NCBI GenBank assembly: GCA_902702965.1
Contig: CACRXP010000087.1
Span: 86,630 to 150,629, forward strand
Length of the DNA: 64,000 nt
Origin: Spirometra erinaceieuropaei
Lineage: Eukaryota > Platyhelminthes > Cestoda > Diphyllobothriidea > Diphyllobothriidae
Direction of reading: 5' to 3'
The notes under the pieces were generated by a model. The model did no database searches, was not told where the DNA came from, and worked only from the letters and a program-made list of their open reading frames with translations. Below, piece by piece: positions 1 through 9,717 of the stretch (its first letter is position 1; the number at the start of each line of letters is the position of its first letter). A program made the position numbers and the translations under genes.

Positions 1-743
1 CCATCAAGGCTTTTGGCGAAACCTTCTGTATTCACCATATACTAGTAGTCTGGTCGCATCTCCTTTACCCCATGTTCGGATGGACTCGGATGAATGTAAC
101 CGACCGCATCTGGGTTCTTGTCGCCTTGAGACTGGTTGTCATCGTGCCCTTACAGTATGCGCTCCATCGGCGGTCTTGACAAAGCCTTCTATATTCGCCA
201 TATACTAGTAGTCTGGTCGCGTCTCCCTTCTTCCATGCTAGGATGGACTCGGTTGAATGAAACCGACCGCATCTGGGTTCCTATCAGCTCGAGACTGTTT
301 TTCAATTTCGCCACTTATTTATCTTTTTCAAGGCCACATACAGGCCATTCCTGACCGACCCGCCTACGTACCATTTAATGAAATTCGTTACACAATGCCA
401 TATACAGCTGACTTTTATATCGGCCATTTTGATGTCCGACTATATTCCATTCTATACCGCCACATGCAGGCCAATCCTCCCTGCATTTTTCTGATGCTAT
501 TTTTTGAGGGTTATTTTTCTCCTGTTAACTTAATACAATCATTTTTAAATTTTGCTATGGAGTTTTTTTTTTCACCCCTCGTTTTTCATTTTGCTTAACT
601 GACTTCTAATCTCAAAAACTATGCATGGCACTTTGTACAGATTTTGCCTACCTCGTCTAAAATTCGCACGTAAATTTATTTTTACTTGCTTTGATGGGAC
701 CCCGACGGGTCTTTAATAAAATAATTGAATTGAATTGAATTGA
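1..743 (+). mobile_element. CR1-like LINE, 3' UTR and tail (5' truncated)
   Basis: No coding sequence. The stretch matches, in the same order, the 3' UTR of the better preserved CR1-like element at 5470-8345 (for example the shared segment with CTAGTAGT and the later CCATATAC and CACATGCAGG blocks). It ends in the sequence shared by five tails in this window: TTTACTTGCTTTGATGGGA, then a 5-bp hairpin (GACCC-CGAC-GGGTC), then TTTAATAAA and repeats of AATTG. Such a short-repeat tail after a hairpin is typical of CR1/L2-type LINEs. It is cut by the left edge of the window. Confidence 0.8.
4..300 (+). repeat. Tandem duplication inside a LINE 3' UTR, period about 163 bp
   Basis: The block containing CCATATACTAGTAGTCTGG occurs at about 35 and again at about 198, each followed by a GGATGGACTCGG-TGAATG block and the phrase CCGCATCTGGGTTC. 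The related element at 5470-8345 has this block once, so the duplication belongs to this copy or its subfamily. Confidence 0.75.
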
Positions 744-803
744 GATATGCCACAATCTGGAATGCTCTTCCAAGTTCTATCCGGAAAAGTCGAACCCTAA
801 TCG
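742..803 (+). pseudogene. Scrap of a CR1-like reverse transcriptase C-terminus
   Basis: Translated on + this reads RYATIWNALPSSIR then KSRTLIE, matching the C-terminal end of the minus-strand CR1-like reverse transcriptase at 3250-3435 (RYATTWNVLPNSIRQTRTLIE). Only about 20 codons survive. It begins directly after the pentamer tail of the preceding LINE. Confidence 0.7.
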
Positions 804-1084
804 AGGCCAGATGGACTGACAACCTGTAACGTCCCTTAATCTGAACAGGGTTGTTTGAGTGGTGTGACACCTTTTTGCGCGTGGAGATGGCGTAACCGGG
901 TGCTGGTAAAAATGACCGGTGACGCTTCCTCTCACTTCCGCCGACCCCTTTCCGTATCGTACCGTGACTTTCGTATCGTTCTCCTCCGCTATACGTCGAC
1001 ACTTCCCTCGGCCTTCCCCTGCAGTTGCCCACAGCGCTTCATTCCTCACCGGCTACTTAGCTGGCATGTCGGTATCGCTCCTTC
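804..1084. other. Unassigned GC-rich stretch
   Basis: Somewhat richer in C and G than its surroundings. No recognisable protein or RNA motif. It lies between a LINE scrap and a dispersed repeat. Confidence 0.4.
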
Positions 1085-1352
1085 ACACGAACAGGTTATT
1101 CTGCAGCTGTACGGCAGAATTTTTTATATTGTATAAATCGTTGTTTTTTAAAACTTATGCGATTATTTTGCAATGGAACTCAATGTTTTTTAACTTAAAC
1201 CAAACTATAAATTCGCGCTTTGTCGGCAAAACAGACACCCAAAATATGAAATCAAAGTGCATTCCAGGTGGACGACTTTGTTTTTGGTTCTTTTTCCTGA
1301 GTTCAAAGGTGTCAGACAGTGCACATGGGATGCTATAATAAACCTAATCTAT
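1085..1352. repeat. Dispersed repeat R1, copy 1
   Basis: Matches 16335-16600 and, more weakly, 11525-11765, all in the same orientation. Shared landmarks are AACAGACACCCAAA, a GACTTTG/GAGTTTG block with a T-rich run, CAGACAGTGCACA or GACAGTGCACAAG, and the end block CTATAATA-ACCTA-TCTATTC. There is no coding capacity; it is probably a non-autonomous element or LINE UTR. Confidence 0.7.
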
Positions 1353-1689
1353 TCTATGTAGACGTTCATGTTAATGGAACTGTGATAGATATCCGCACGT
1401 TTAGGTTGGTAATAAAACTGAGATATAGTGCTGGGCCTAGGATTTAAGCGTTGAATGTCATATTTCTGATCTCAGGGTGAGGGTTTAAGTCAGTTTATTA
1501 AGGGAATGAGGCTTTCGCACTCGAGCTCCTTATTTATGTAGATAAACAGAAATAGAAATATCAAGTACATCAGCAAATGAGGGAATTCAAAAGTTAGCCA
1601 GGAGTGTGAGCCAGACGTAAACTGCCGCTGCTAAAACAATCGTTATTATATGTACAGTAGTTTCTTAGCCGCCCAATCAGACTGCTGAG
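1353..1689. other. Unassigned stretch
   Basis: AT-rich, without recognisable coding, RNA or repeat structure. A LINE endonuclease remnant follows. Confidence 0.4.
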
Positions 1690-2216
1690 GTGGACGAGAC
1701 GATGCTAAGGTTAATTAAAGAGGTGTTACAAAAGCAAGAGATAGTGATAATCGGAGACTTCAACGCACCCATAGTCGACTGGAACAATTTATTAGTAAAT
1801 GGTTCGCGAAATTCCTTTGATTTCAGGCTCTTGAAGCTAACGACTAATCTCTTCCTGGTACAAAAACGTCACGTTCCCAACTAGGATCAGAGAGGAACAA
1901 AGAGCAAGTTGTCTAGACCTCATCCTTACAAAAGACCTAATTAGCCCTGGCGAACTTATGTCCATTACACCGCTCGGTAAGAGTGACCATGTTACGCTGT
2001 TTTGGGAATACCGCCTATGGAGCTAACAAGAGAATACGACTGAGTCTCGGCTTAATTTCTGGCGAGGAGATTTTGCCGCCGTGGGAAGGGAATTACCGGC
2101 AGTGGACTGGAATGATGTTCTTTCCGGACATCCAGACGTTGATTGGAACACTCTCAAAGGATTTGTAACAGATATCATGCATCGAAACTGTCCGAAAAAG
2201 AGAGTCGATAAAACCA
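1690..2216 (+). pseudogene. LINE endonuclease (APE-type) C-terminal remnant
   Basis: APE-type endonucleases nick target DNA to prime LINE reverse transcription. Here IVIIGDFNAPIVDWN carries the G-D-F-N active-site motif. After a frameshift near 1880 the same protein continues as ASCLDLILTKDL and then LGKSDHVTLFWEYRL, which contains the catalytic S-D-H motif (about 1982-1990). Another shift leads to a piece ending NCPKKRV near 2200. No reverse transcriptase follows directly. The clade is CR1-like by motif spacing. Stops and shifts make it non-functional. Confidence 0.75.
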
Positions 2217-2227
2217 CACATATTAGT

Positions 2228-2510
2228 CGTGCGTATGTCTATATTAACGCCATATTAAACATATATACAACTATATTAGGTTATAGTAAACAGTTGACCA
2301 CTACTCCTATAATTTCACGTTAACAAGAACAATATGATACATGCTTCAATAGTATTTTGACAGTTTTGATTGTGAATTACCATTGAATGCTTCTTACTCC
2401 TGATATATATTCATCTTTTCCAGCTCTTAGTCAAGAAAACGATGGTAAGCCTCCTGAAAAACACGTAGGAGCTGTGCGACCGCCCCGTTACAGCTGGCCA
2501 CGACGTAACA
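2228..2510. repeat. Dispersed repeat R2, copy 1
   Basis: Matches 15942-16213 in the same orientation, with landmarks CCACTACTCCTATAATT, TTTGACAG-TTTGATTGTGA, CACTCCTGATATATATT and CCTCCTGAAAAACACG. The last block runs into the LINE C-terminal reading frame at 2515-2749, so R2 may be a LINE segment. No function assigned. Confidence 0.7.
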
Positions 2511-3053
2511 GTCACCGTGAGGTCTTCTTATTTCTGCCTGTGGCACGTACTTTTAAATTTCTCCGGTCCTATTGTGCAAATGCAATTGCTATTTGGAATA
2601 AACTACATATGAGTGTGAAAACTCTGCAAAATTATCCTTTATTTAAGAGAACTATTACTCGACTTTTGCATTCAGAAAAGCTTCCTCAAATTTTGGGTTC
2701 TGTATCCACTGATCGACTCTACCGTAGCGATGGCGTTTGTGGTCTCTGAACACTATGGCCGGTCTCACCGGCTGTTCCTCAACGCCTCTACTTTGACTAT
2801 CCCCAACTTCATTAAAGGAATTGACGTCCGATGATCTCCGATACCGTGCAACCCCCTCCCCCCCCTTCTTGACGGTCGAAACTCTACCGCCAGCAGTTTT
2901 TTTTCTCCTGAACCCTTCAAACCATAAAAACCATCGTCAACTATATTTTTATTCTTCAGGAGTTTTTTTCACTGCTGGTCGTATTTGTGTTTAATCGCTT
3001 CCCTTGACAATGCCTGTAAACTGGCATTTAATAAATCAAATTAAATTAAATAT
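2511..3053 (+). mobile_element. LINE 3' end: reverse transcriptase C-terminus, UTR and AAATT tail
   Basis: About 2515-2749 encodes a C-terminal LINE segment (ARTFKFLRSYCANAIAIWN, later FKRTITRLLH), resembling the R-x-x-x-x-WN-L ending of CR1-like reverse transcriptases. A stop at about 2749 is followed by some 300 bp of UTR. Its end has the same design as the other tails but another sequence: a hairpin (ATGCC-loop-GGCAT, about 3009-3026), TTAATAAA, then AAATT repeats to about 3049. It is therefore a second CR1-like subfamily, 5' truncated. Confidence 0.7.
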
Positions 3054-3249
3054 GGGATATTTAGTGTAAGGTGACATAGCTGATAGAAACGGTGAAGGGA
3101 GGAAAAAGGAATGTCACTATCTGTTCTATGTTAATCAATGATACTGTCTTTCATACATTTGATTGTTTTTAGTGCTATATTCTAGTATTCTTCAAGCGGC
3201 TGGAATCATCAGAGCCCTTTCAGACCAGATTCTGTAGCAAAGAATTGAC

Positions 3250-4968
3250 TTAAAAATGTCCTATTTTATTCAAAAATAAATGTGTATAGTTATTTGAAAG
3301 GAATTTCTGAGCTTCTATTTGAAACTCGATTAGGGTTCGAGTTTGCCGGATAGAATTTGGAAGAACATTCCAGGTAGTAGCATATCTTATGGTGTAGAAA
3401 TTCGACCGTTGGGACTTTGTGAATTGGGGTATCACTATAATATTTTCGTTATTTTTGGTGTTGCTGGGGGCGTTTTGGCTTCTTAGTTAATTCTCTTTGA
3501 CAATACCTCCGTCATAGGTGACTTTGAATGCGAAGTTTAGAGCATTTTGGAGTGCTCCGATCCGTTTGAGGGCATTATATTGAAGCAAGTTGAGCAATAA
3601 TCTAGGAGAGGTAAAACATACATTTTGAAAAGTTGTATTCTTAGTGCATTTAAGGTGAAATTTTTACATATGAATCCACATAGGCGAGTGGCTTTCGGTG
3701 ATATTTGTTGGACGTCGGAAGATAAATCAAAGGTATTTGTATGGCTAAGATCTAAATCTTTTACCGTCTGAACCCCCGTTATTTCATTGCCCTCTATTAT
3801 TATGGGTGGAGGTTTTTGTGGACCAAAGAACAGGAGATGGTATTTTTCGAGCGAAAAGGGCATCTGCCACTGACTACTCCATTCGCTGAGTTTTCTGAGG
3901 TCACTTTCAATTGTTCTGTGAATATTGGCAACTGTGTTCCTGTTATATGCATATGCAAGTTTAAGGTCGTCCGCATATAAAAACGTCTTAGCTGATACTG
4001 ATATTGACGATGTCGTGAATATATATGGGAAATAGAAGGAGGTCGAGGATTGTGCCATAAAGTACTCCATTGGTAAAAAGGGATGGTTCTGAGACCACGT
4101 TTCACATTTGCACCACTTGATATCGGTTTTTAAGATAGGATTTAAGAAAATCGAGAAGGGGAGGCCTAATTCCATGACTTTATATCTTTATCAGTAGAAT
4201 TTTATGGGGGACTATGTCGAAGGATTTACATAGATCGAAGTAAATTGAACCTACTTTGTTTCCATTATCTCTGTTGTTGGAAACGAGTTTCAAAAAAATA
4301 AGGTGGCAGGACTGACATGAATTTTTGGGCAAAAATACATGTTCAGATGAAGGAATGAGGTTGGCGTTTATGAGATGGTCTAGCACTTGGTTGTAGACTA
4401 TTTTCTCGAGGATTTTAGCTATAGCTGGTGTGCTTGAACATTACAATAGTTTTGGGTATGAGATCGATTGTCGCTTTTAAAGATAGGTGTAATGGTCGAG
4501 TATTTCCACATGTCTAGAAAAATTACATTTGACTGCAGTAGGACAAATAACTTAGATAGGAGAACTGGAGCATATGTCATAGGCTTGCAAATAGTCGGGG
4601 GGATTTTGTCCGTCCCATAAGCGTTGGCGTTAGATAGTTGTTTAATGGCTACTTTAACAGTTTCTTCACTAAAACGGATCTCACTAAGGATGCGTTCTGT
4701 CATTTCGGTCAGTTGGGGGGTTACTCCCTCCTCGACTGTGAATTTAGTTGATATGTATTCGTTGAATGCGTTTGCTATTTGGCTGTCATTTGTTATAACA
4801 TGTACTAATACATCAATAATAGTTCGTGGGCCTGATTTTTGATGATTAATCATTTGTTTCTTGAACATTTGAGCTGTTCGTTCAGGGGATTCTAATGTTC
4901 GCTGTTCTGTTGCTATGGTGTTTTGTGTTTCCAATTTCGTAACTAGGTCTTGAAGTTCCCTAATTCAT
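3250..4968 (-). pseudogene. CR1-like reverse transcriptase, broken
   Basis: LINE reverse transcriptase, copying element RNA at a nicked target. In order on the minus strand: N-terminal palm (ATEQRTLESPERTAQ, then a stretch with YGTDKIPPTICK, 4934-4419), fingers and motif A (SIYFDLCKSFDIVPHK, near 4250), the catalytic box FLYADDLKLAY with YADD intact (near 3975), the thumb (about 3720-3540), and the C-terminus RYATTWNVLPNSIRQ (near 3380). The frame is broken by several shifts and by the stop after IKI at 4180. It is dead as a gene but classifiable. The closest relative here is the plus-strand element at 5470-8345. Confidence 0.85.
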
Positions 4969-4969
4969 C

Positions 4970-5143
4970 ATTTTTTTCATTTACATTTTGCTTAACGGAC
5001 TTCTAATCTCAAAAACTATGCATTGCACTTTGTGCAGATTTTGCCTACATCGTCTAAAATTTGCATGTAAATTTATTTTTACTTGCTTTGATGGGACCCC
5101 GACGGGTCTTTAATAAAAATAATTGAATTGAATTGAAAGTGTA
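4970..5143 (+). mobile_element. CR1-like LINE tail inserted into LINE A
   Basis: About 170 bp, strongly 5' truncated. It starts in TTTTTTTCATTTACATTTTGC and ends with the shared hairpin (GACCCCGACGGGTC), TTTAATAAA and three AATTG-type repeats. The minus-strand LINE A reading frame resumes on the far side (5144-5440), so this is an insertion younger than A. Almost identical sequence, reversed, sits at 61553-61705. Confidence 0.85.
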
Positions 5144-5440
5144 GATAAGTAACTTACAGAGGTGCTGTGTAGCTGTTCTGAAGTTTTTTAAGCTAAGTTG
5201 CAAGAAAGTGTGGGATTAGTGGTTTCTTATACGGGAGTCTTTCGTTTATCAAGGAATCTCGAATTATAAATAGGACAGAGTACAATAGGTTAACTGCTTC
5301 CACAGGGGATGTTGTTAGAAGATATGGGCTCCAGTCCAATGACCTAATATAGTTGTTCAGGGAGTCTTTGTCAAGTTTTTTGGGTTTAGGCGAAGGCTAC
5401 TAAAATGCGGTGTAAGTTTTTCATTTAAGGTGAGTCACCA
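5144..5440 (-). pseudogene. CR1-like endonuclease-RT linker of LINE A
   Basis: The minus-strand translation gives DSLNNYIRSLDW and then AVNLLYSVLFIIRDSLINE. This parallels DLINNYIRSLDW at the start of the plus-strand LINE at 5500, the region between endonuclease and RT in CR1-like ORF2. A stop follows near 5205, and the downstream part is taken up again at 4968 after the inserted tail. Confidence 0.7.
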
Positions 5441-5469
5441 CGTATTAATTCATTGTTGCTTACCGCTTG

Positions 5470-8345
5470 CCTTTTCAAAAAAGACAAGCGCTGTTCAGAC
5501 TTACATGAACTACGACTGCGTAGATAACGACTTAATAAATAACTATATTAGATCTTTGGATTGGTGTGGTTTCCTCACTTGAAGAGATGCAACCATTCTT
5601 CGTGATGCCATGTCCAATGTTTCCAAGGACATTCTAGAGTTTGTGCCGCGTAGATATCTCAAGTCTAATTCTTCAGATTACCTTGTTCCTCATTTTCTTC
5701 ACAGCAGACGGCAGCAGCGTGACCCATCCATTATTTCCTTATCAGTTCACCTTAGAATCACAAGGATATTTTAGATGGCCTCAAGGATGCGCCAAGCGCG
5801 CGACAGCAAAGAGAATCAGTTGCTCTCAGTGGTTAGAACCCTGGCAAGTCCGTCTCTAACATCTTCCGTCATCGGTCCTCCACTAAGCGTGGTCACGAAC
5901 TTCCACCCATGCTAAATGATAACAAAGTCTTCCTCACCGATGACACTGACAAGGCGGAGTTGTTTAGTGCTTTCATTGCAAAACACCTTGCTACCGAGTC
6001 CGATATGGTCCCTTTCTTTCGATCACTTTCAGATAGGACACTTAGTACAATTGATGTCTCCTCAGATCTCATTAAGAAACACATAAGCCTTTTGAAATAC
6101 TCACACTGCTCAGGAACGGACGGGATTCCGAACTCGATTATTAAACAAGCGCCCGACCTTCCCATATTGCTCAGTCATTTATTCTCGGTTTATATTTCAA
6201 AAGGATTCTTTCCTGAAACATGGAAAACGTCAATTATCATTCCCGTCTTCAAGTCAGGATCTCGTTCGATGTTAATAACTATCGGGGCGTGCACAAAACG
6301 CCGTCTCTAGCAAAGCTTCTTGAAAGGATTATTTTCAATGAAATTCTTGACTTCTGTCTAGCTAATCGGCTTCTGAGCTCTAGTCAGCATGGATTTTTAC
6401 CTGAACGATCCTGCGAAACATGTCACTTGGCTTTTCTTAGTCTAATCACTTCTCTTCGCAATGAGCGGCAGTCAGTGGTAGTTATTTACTTTGATCTTAG
6501 CAAAGCCTTTGACAAGGTGCCCCATAGACGTCTTTTAGTAAAATTGGAAGCTCTCGGCATCCGGCCGCCTCTACTCGACTTCATCAGGTCCTATCTGTCC
6601 AACCGATATCAGAAAGTTATGTTCGACACCCCTCTCGATAACGAGTGGCGTACTTCAAGGCACGGTTCTGGGTCCGCTACTCTTCCTTCTGTACATCAAT
6701 TATATTTCGACTGAACTCGGAAATTCGCAAACTTTTACTTATATCGATGACCTCAAGTGTGTTTACTCATACTCCAAGGACACCGCTAACGTTTGTGTTG
6801 AAAAAATAAATGCCGATTTACTACGCTTAAGCAGATGGGGTTCGACATGGCAGATGGAGCCTTCATCCTCCAAGCGTAGTTTCATGTCTTTTGGTCCTGC
6901 CAAACTTCCTAGTGCCATAATTTTTCAGAATAACCCACTCTCTGAATGCCTCACCATAATGGATCTAGGTCTAAGTTATACAAATAAGCTTTCTTTATCA
7001 CCTCATGCAGATAGAATCTCTGCCAAAGCCGCGCAGATATGTGGATTCATATCGCATAATTTTTCCCTTCCGGAAATGAAGCTAAGACTATATCAAATGT
7101 TTGTTCTTCCAGTCCTCGAATACTGCTGTCCGTTCTTCGGTTTAATGAACGTCTGCGACCGTAATAAAATCGAAAATGTTTGGAGGGTTTTCACCCGGAA
7201 ACTGTTCTCTCAGGCTTCGTCCGGTATTTCTTATACTCAAAGATGTCAGCTGGCGAACATTAAGCTTCTGTGGGTAAGAAGACTCGAAGCTGGCCTTTGC
7301 TTCCTTTTTCGCATCAACTCTAGCTCCAGTCTTCCGCTCATTGACACTCTCACTCCGAGAGATCGGTCTTATGCCGCGCGCAACTCCTGCATGGTGATTC
7401 CGCCGCCTCCTTGTACTACATCAAAGCGCTCCCTCTTCTTTGCTTCCAAATATGCCTTCCTTTGAAATAATCTTCCGCCAGAAATTAGGTCATCGCCTAA
7501 GTTACTCGTATTCAAGTAGAAATTACGCATGCACCTTACACCCGAAAGCTTAAAGGCACTGTTAATGGTCCCATTTCCGAACGCTCAGCTTCATGCCTTC
7601 GAGAAGGGTCCTCCTGGGATTTGGTGATAGATCAAGTGGTAACCCTCAATTATATCATTAGAAACCCCTGTTTTCAATTGGTTTTTAAAGCCACTGCTAT
7701 CACGGCTCCCCCACAGCGACGATTTTTGCGGTTTTTGATGCCGTCTCCAGCATTCCGACCTCATGCGGTCTGTCGACCCTCACGGCGGAACCCTCAGTAT
7801 TCGCCGTCTACTAGTAGTTTGGTCGTACCTCCCTTCCCCACTCCTCAGCTGAATTCGAAGCGTACTGTTGCCGATCGCGTCTGGGTTCCTCTCGTCTGGC
7901 TTCTTTGACGCGAATAATCTTATCCAACGTACCAATCCTGGTCAGACGATGCCAGTTCTGAATCCCGTATACAATATCACATGCAAGCCAGTCCTGTCCG
8001 ACCCGTATACGTATCTCTCAAGGCTGAAATTAATTTCTGCCCTGACGATGTCCGATTATAATCCGTTATATGCCGCCACACACAGGCCTGTCCTGCCCGC
8101 ATTTTTTTGTTATCATTTTTTTAGCGATGGGTTTTTTCTCCCGTAAAATTAATCCAATCATTTTAAAATGTTTAATGGAGTATTTTTTTCACCTCTCGCC
8201 AGTCATTATTTTCAACGGACTATTTATTCCGAAAATATGAATTGCGTTTTGCACGGATTCTGCCTACGTCGTCGAAAATTCACACGTTAATTTATTTTTA
8301 CTGGCTTTACTTGGACCCCGACAGGCCTTTAATAAAAATTATTAT
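5470..8345 (+). mobile_element. CR1-like LINE 'B' (5' truncated, with 3' UTR and tail)
   Basis: Contains the linker, the reverse transcriptase and about 850 bp of 3' UTR, without an endonuclease. The UTR carries the CTAGTAGTTTGGTCG block seen twice at 1-300. It closes with CTTTACTTGGACCCCGACAGG, TTTAATAAA and a degenerate AT repeat in place of AATTG. The hairpin is weakened by substitutions. It separates two minus-strand pieces of LINE A family (3054-5440 and 8751-9717), consistent with insertion into that older element. Confidence 0.8.
5500..7465 (+). pseudogene. CR1-like reverse transcriptase of LINE B, broken
   Basis: ORF2 C-terminal two thirds. The linker has DLINNYIRSLDW and FVPRRYLKSN (5520-5670). 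Fingers/palm: TDDTDKAELFSAFIAKHL, then CSGTDGIPNSIIK, then FPETWKTSIIIPVFKSGSR (5909-6260). After a frameshift near 6260: KTPSLAKLLERI, SSQHGFLPERSC and motif A VIYFDLSKAFDKVPHRR (6290-6530). After another shift near 6660 the catalytic box is YIDDLK (near 6742), with both aspartates kept. Thumb and C-terminus: SPHADRISAKAAQICGF and VLEYCCPFFG (6990-7140). It ends near 7465. At least two frameshifts make it non-functional. Confidence 0.9.
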
Positions 8346-8750
8346 TACTGTTATTATCATTAGTATTGTCGACATTATTGTCAGTGTTCTTTAGATTCAG
8401 TGCTAGTTTATTCACCAGAATAGACGCACCCGAGGTCAAAGCTATGGCAGAAGACAGACAGGATAACTCGGTTATTCTTTGTGGTTCTATAGCAATAAAC
8501 AGTGAGATTAGCGGAGCACAAGAGAGTTAATAAGGTGGAGAGTAAATTGGAAAGTGGACGTACATTCGAGGTGATAAGACGAGCAGTCAGCGAATGACGC
8601 CAAAGTGTGGTGATCGGTTTATAAGCGAGCGGCAACAAAGAACAATAGGCAATAGACAGGGAACAATGAACAAAGAATGACAAGAACCGACGAATAGGGA
8701 TACAAAGACAAAGACAGGGCGGTATGCGTAAAGTCTGCTTACTAGCAAAC
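8346..8750. other. Unassigned stretch after LINE B
   Basis: Starts with an ATT/ATC-rich low-complexity run (8335-8375) next to the tail of LINE B. The rest has no recognised coding or RNA motif. It may be the linker part of LINE A, but I could not find matching residues. Confidence 0.4.
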
Positions 8751-9330
8751 GGTTAGTAGCAAAGTAAAGACAAGAATAGAAATTGACATCAGGGATGTCA
8801 CAATTATGGCTTTGTGGTCCCTTTCAGAGGTTGCGCAGTCATAGTGCATATAGAGGGGCCAGATGTCGTTGATGAAAATAACGTCTAGTATATTGATTCC
8901 TCGGGTGGGTTTATCAACTATTTGTTTGCAGTTATTAAAGTTATTTGGTTTAGGTCGCCTCCGATTACCTTGAGTTCAGTTTTTATGTTAGCTATATCGT
9001 TTATTAAGTGGTTGAGGCTTGTGCCATCATTACTACATTCGGGAGGGGCGTAGATGCATACGACTAGCATGTTTTCCTGGGCATGAGATTTTATTATGGC
9101 AAAACACGCTTCTCCAGCAAAGGTTTCGGTTAGGACATAAATACCACTTTGTTGAATGCTAGTTTTTATGTAGATAAGGCAACCTTCGCCTCGTTTTCTA
9201 ACACGATCCTGTCGATAGAAATTATAATTTGGGATATATAGCGAAACATTCGATATAAGTTTATTTGCCTATGTTTCTGTGATGTAAATTATATCGGGGT
9301 TATATACTTGAACAAAAGCTCTAAGTTGGG
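8751..9330 (-). pseudogene. CR1-like APE endonuclease of LINE A family
   Basis: Minus-strand reading gives VYNPDIIYITET, a stop where family members have W, then YIPNYNFYRQDRVRKRGEG, CLIYIKTSIQQSG, VVCIYAPPEC and VIGGDLNQ. After a frameshift it gives KPTRGINILDVIFIND and SERDHKAIIVTS. ITET, GDLN and S-x-x-DH are the usual CR1 endonuclease landmarks. The order is co-linear with the proline-rich region at 9717-9289, so this is the N-terminal half of ORF2. It is disabled by the in-frame stop and the shift. Confidence 0.8.
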
Positions 9331-9717
9331 AGATTTTGTTGATCTCGAATCTCGATCTCGAATCTCGATCTCGAATTTGTAACAGCTATCATTAGGATGT
9401 TGGATATGGAAGAGGTAGGCTTTGGTGAAAAAAGGATTTCTCATGGTACTTTGAGTGAGTGAGGGACTAAATGGAGGTAGGTGTGTGGTTCTTGGAGGAT
9501 TTGGTAATGCGTATGGCGAAATTTGAGTGCATGGGTTAGTGTGTGGACTAAGTGTACATGTGATGGGAAGTGGGTTAACTAGGTGGTAATTGTACCTAAA
9601 TGGAGTATCACCGAAGTAATTTGTGGGGTTGTAGTTAGTTGGTAAGAAGTTTGAAATGCTAGAGTGATTTGGCTTATTCCAATGCCATGAGGTGGATTTT
9701 TGCAAGTCGAGGTACAC
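9289..9717 (-). pseudogene. Proline/asparagine-rich region upstream of LINE A endonuclease
   Basis: An open minus-strand frame of about 140 codons rich in P, N, T and S (NFLPTNYNPTNYFG, then PNPPRTTHLPPFSP). It overlaps the start of the endonuclease, which is read in the neighbouring frame. The plus-strand element at 60700-63260 has an equivalent proline-rich frame (61757-62146) just before its endonuclease. It is therefore probably the ORF1-ORF2 junction or the N-terminal ORF2 tail of CR1-like elements. No fold or motif recognised. Confidence 0.5.
9341..9376. repeat. 13-bp tandem repeat, almost three units
   Basis: GATCTCGAATCTC is repeated twice, followed by a partial third unit. It lies inside the proline-rich frame and encodes the IEIRDRDSR segment. 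It is close to where the frame changes into the endonuclease, so slippage may have caused the frameshift. Confidence 0.85.

Larger units (their letters stand above)
3054..5440 (-). mobile_element. CR1-like LINE 'A', reverse transcriptase half, minus strand
   Basis: Runs right to left. The linker between endonuclease and RT lies at 5440-5144, an inserted foreign LINE tail at 5143-4970, the RT at 4968-3250 and the 3' UTR at 3249-3054. The UTR and part of the RT recur in a deleted copy at 10870-11265, which helps place the 3' terminus near 3054. The endonuclease of what may be the same element lies on the minus strand at 8751-9330, beyond a plus-strand LINE insertion. This reads as a nested-insertion cluster. 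Confidence 0.75.
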
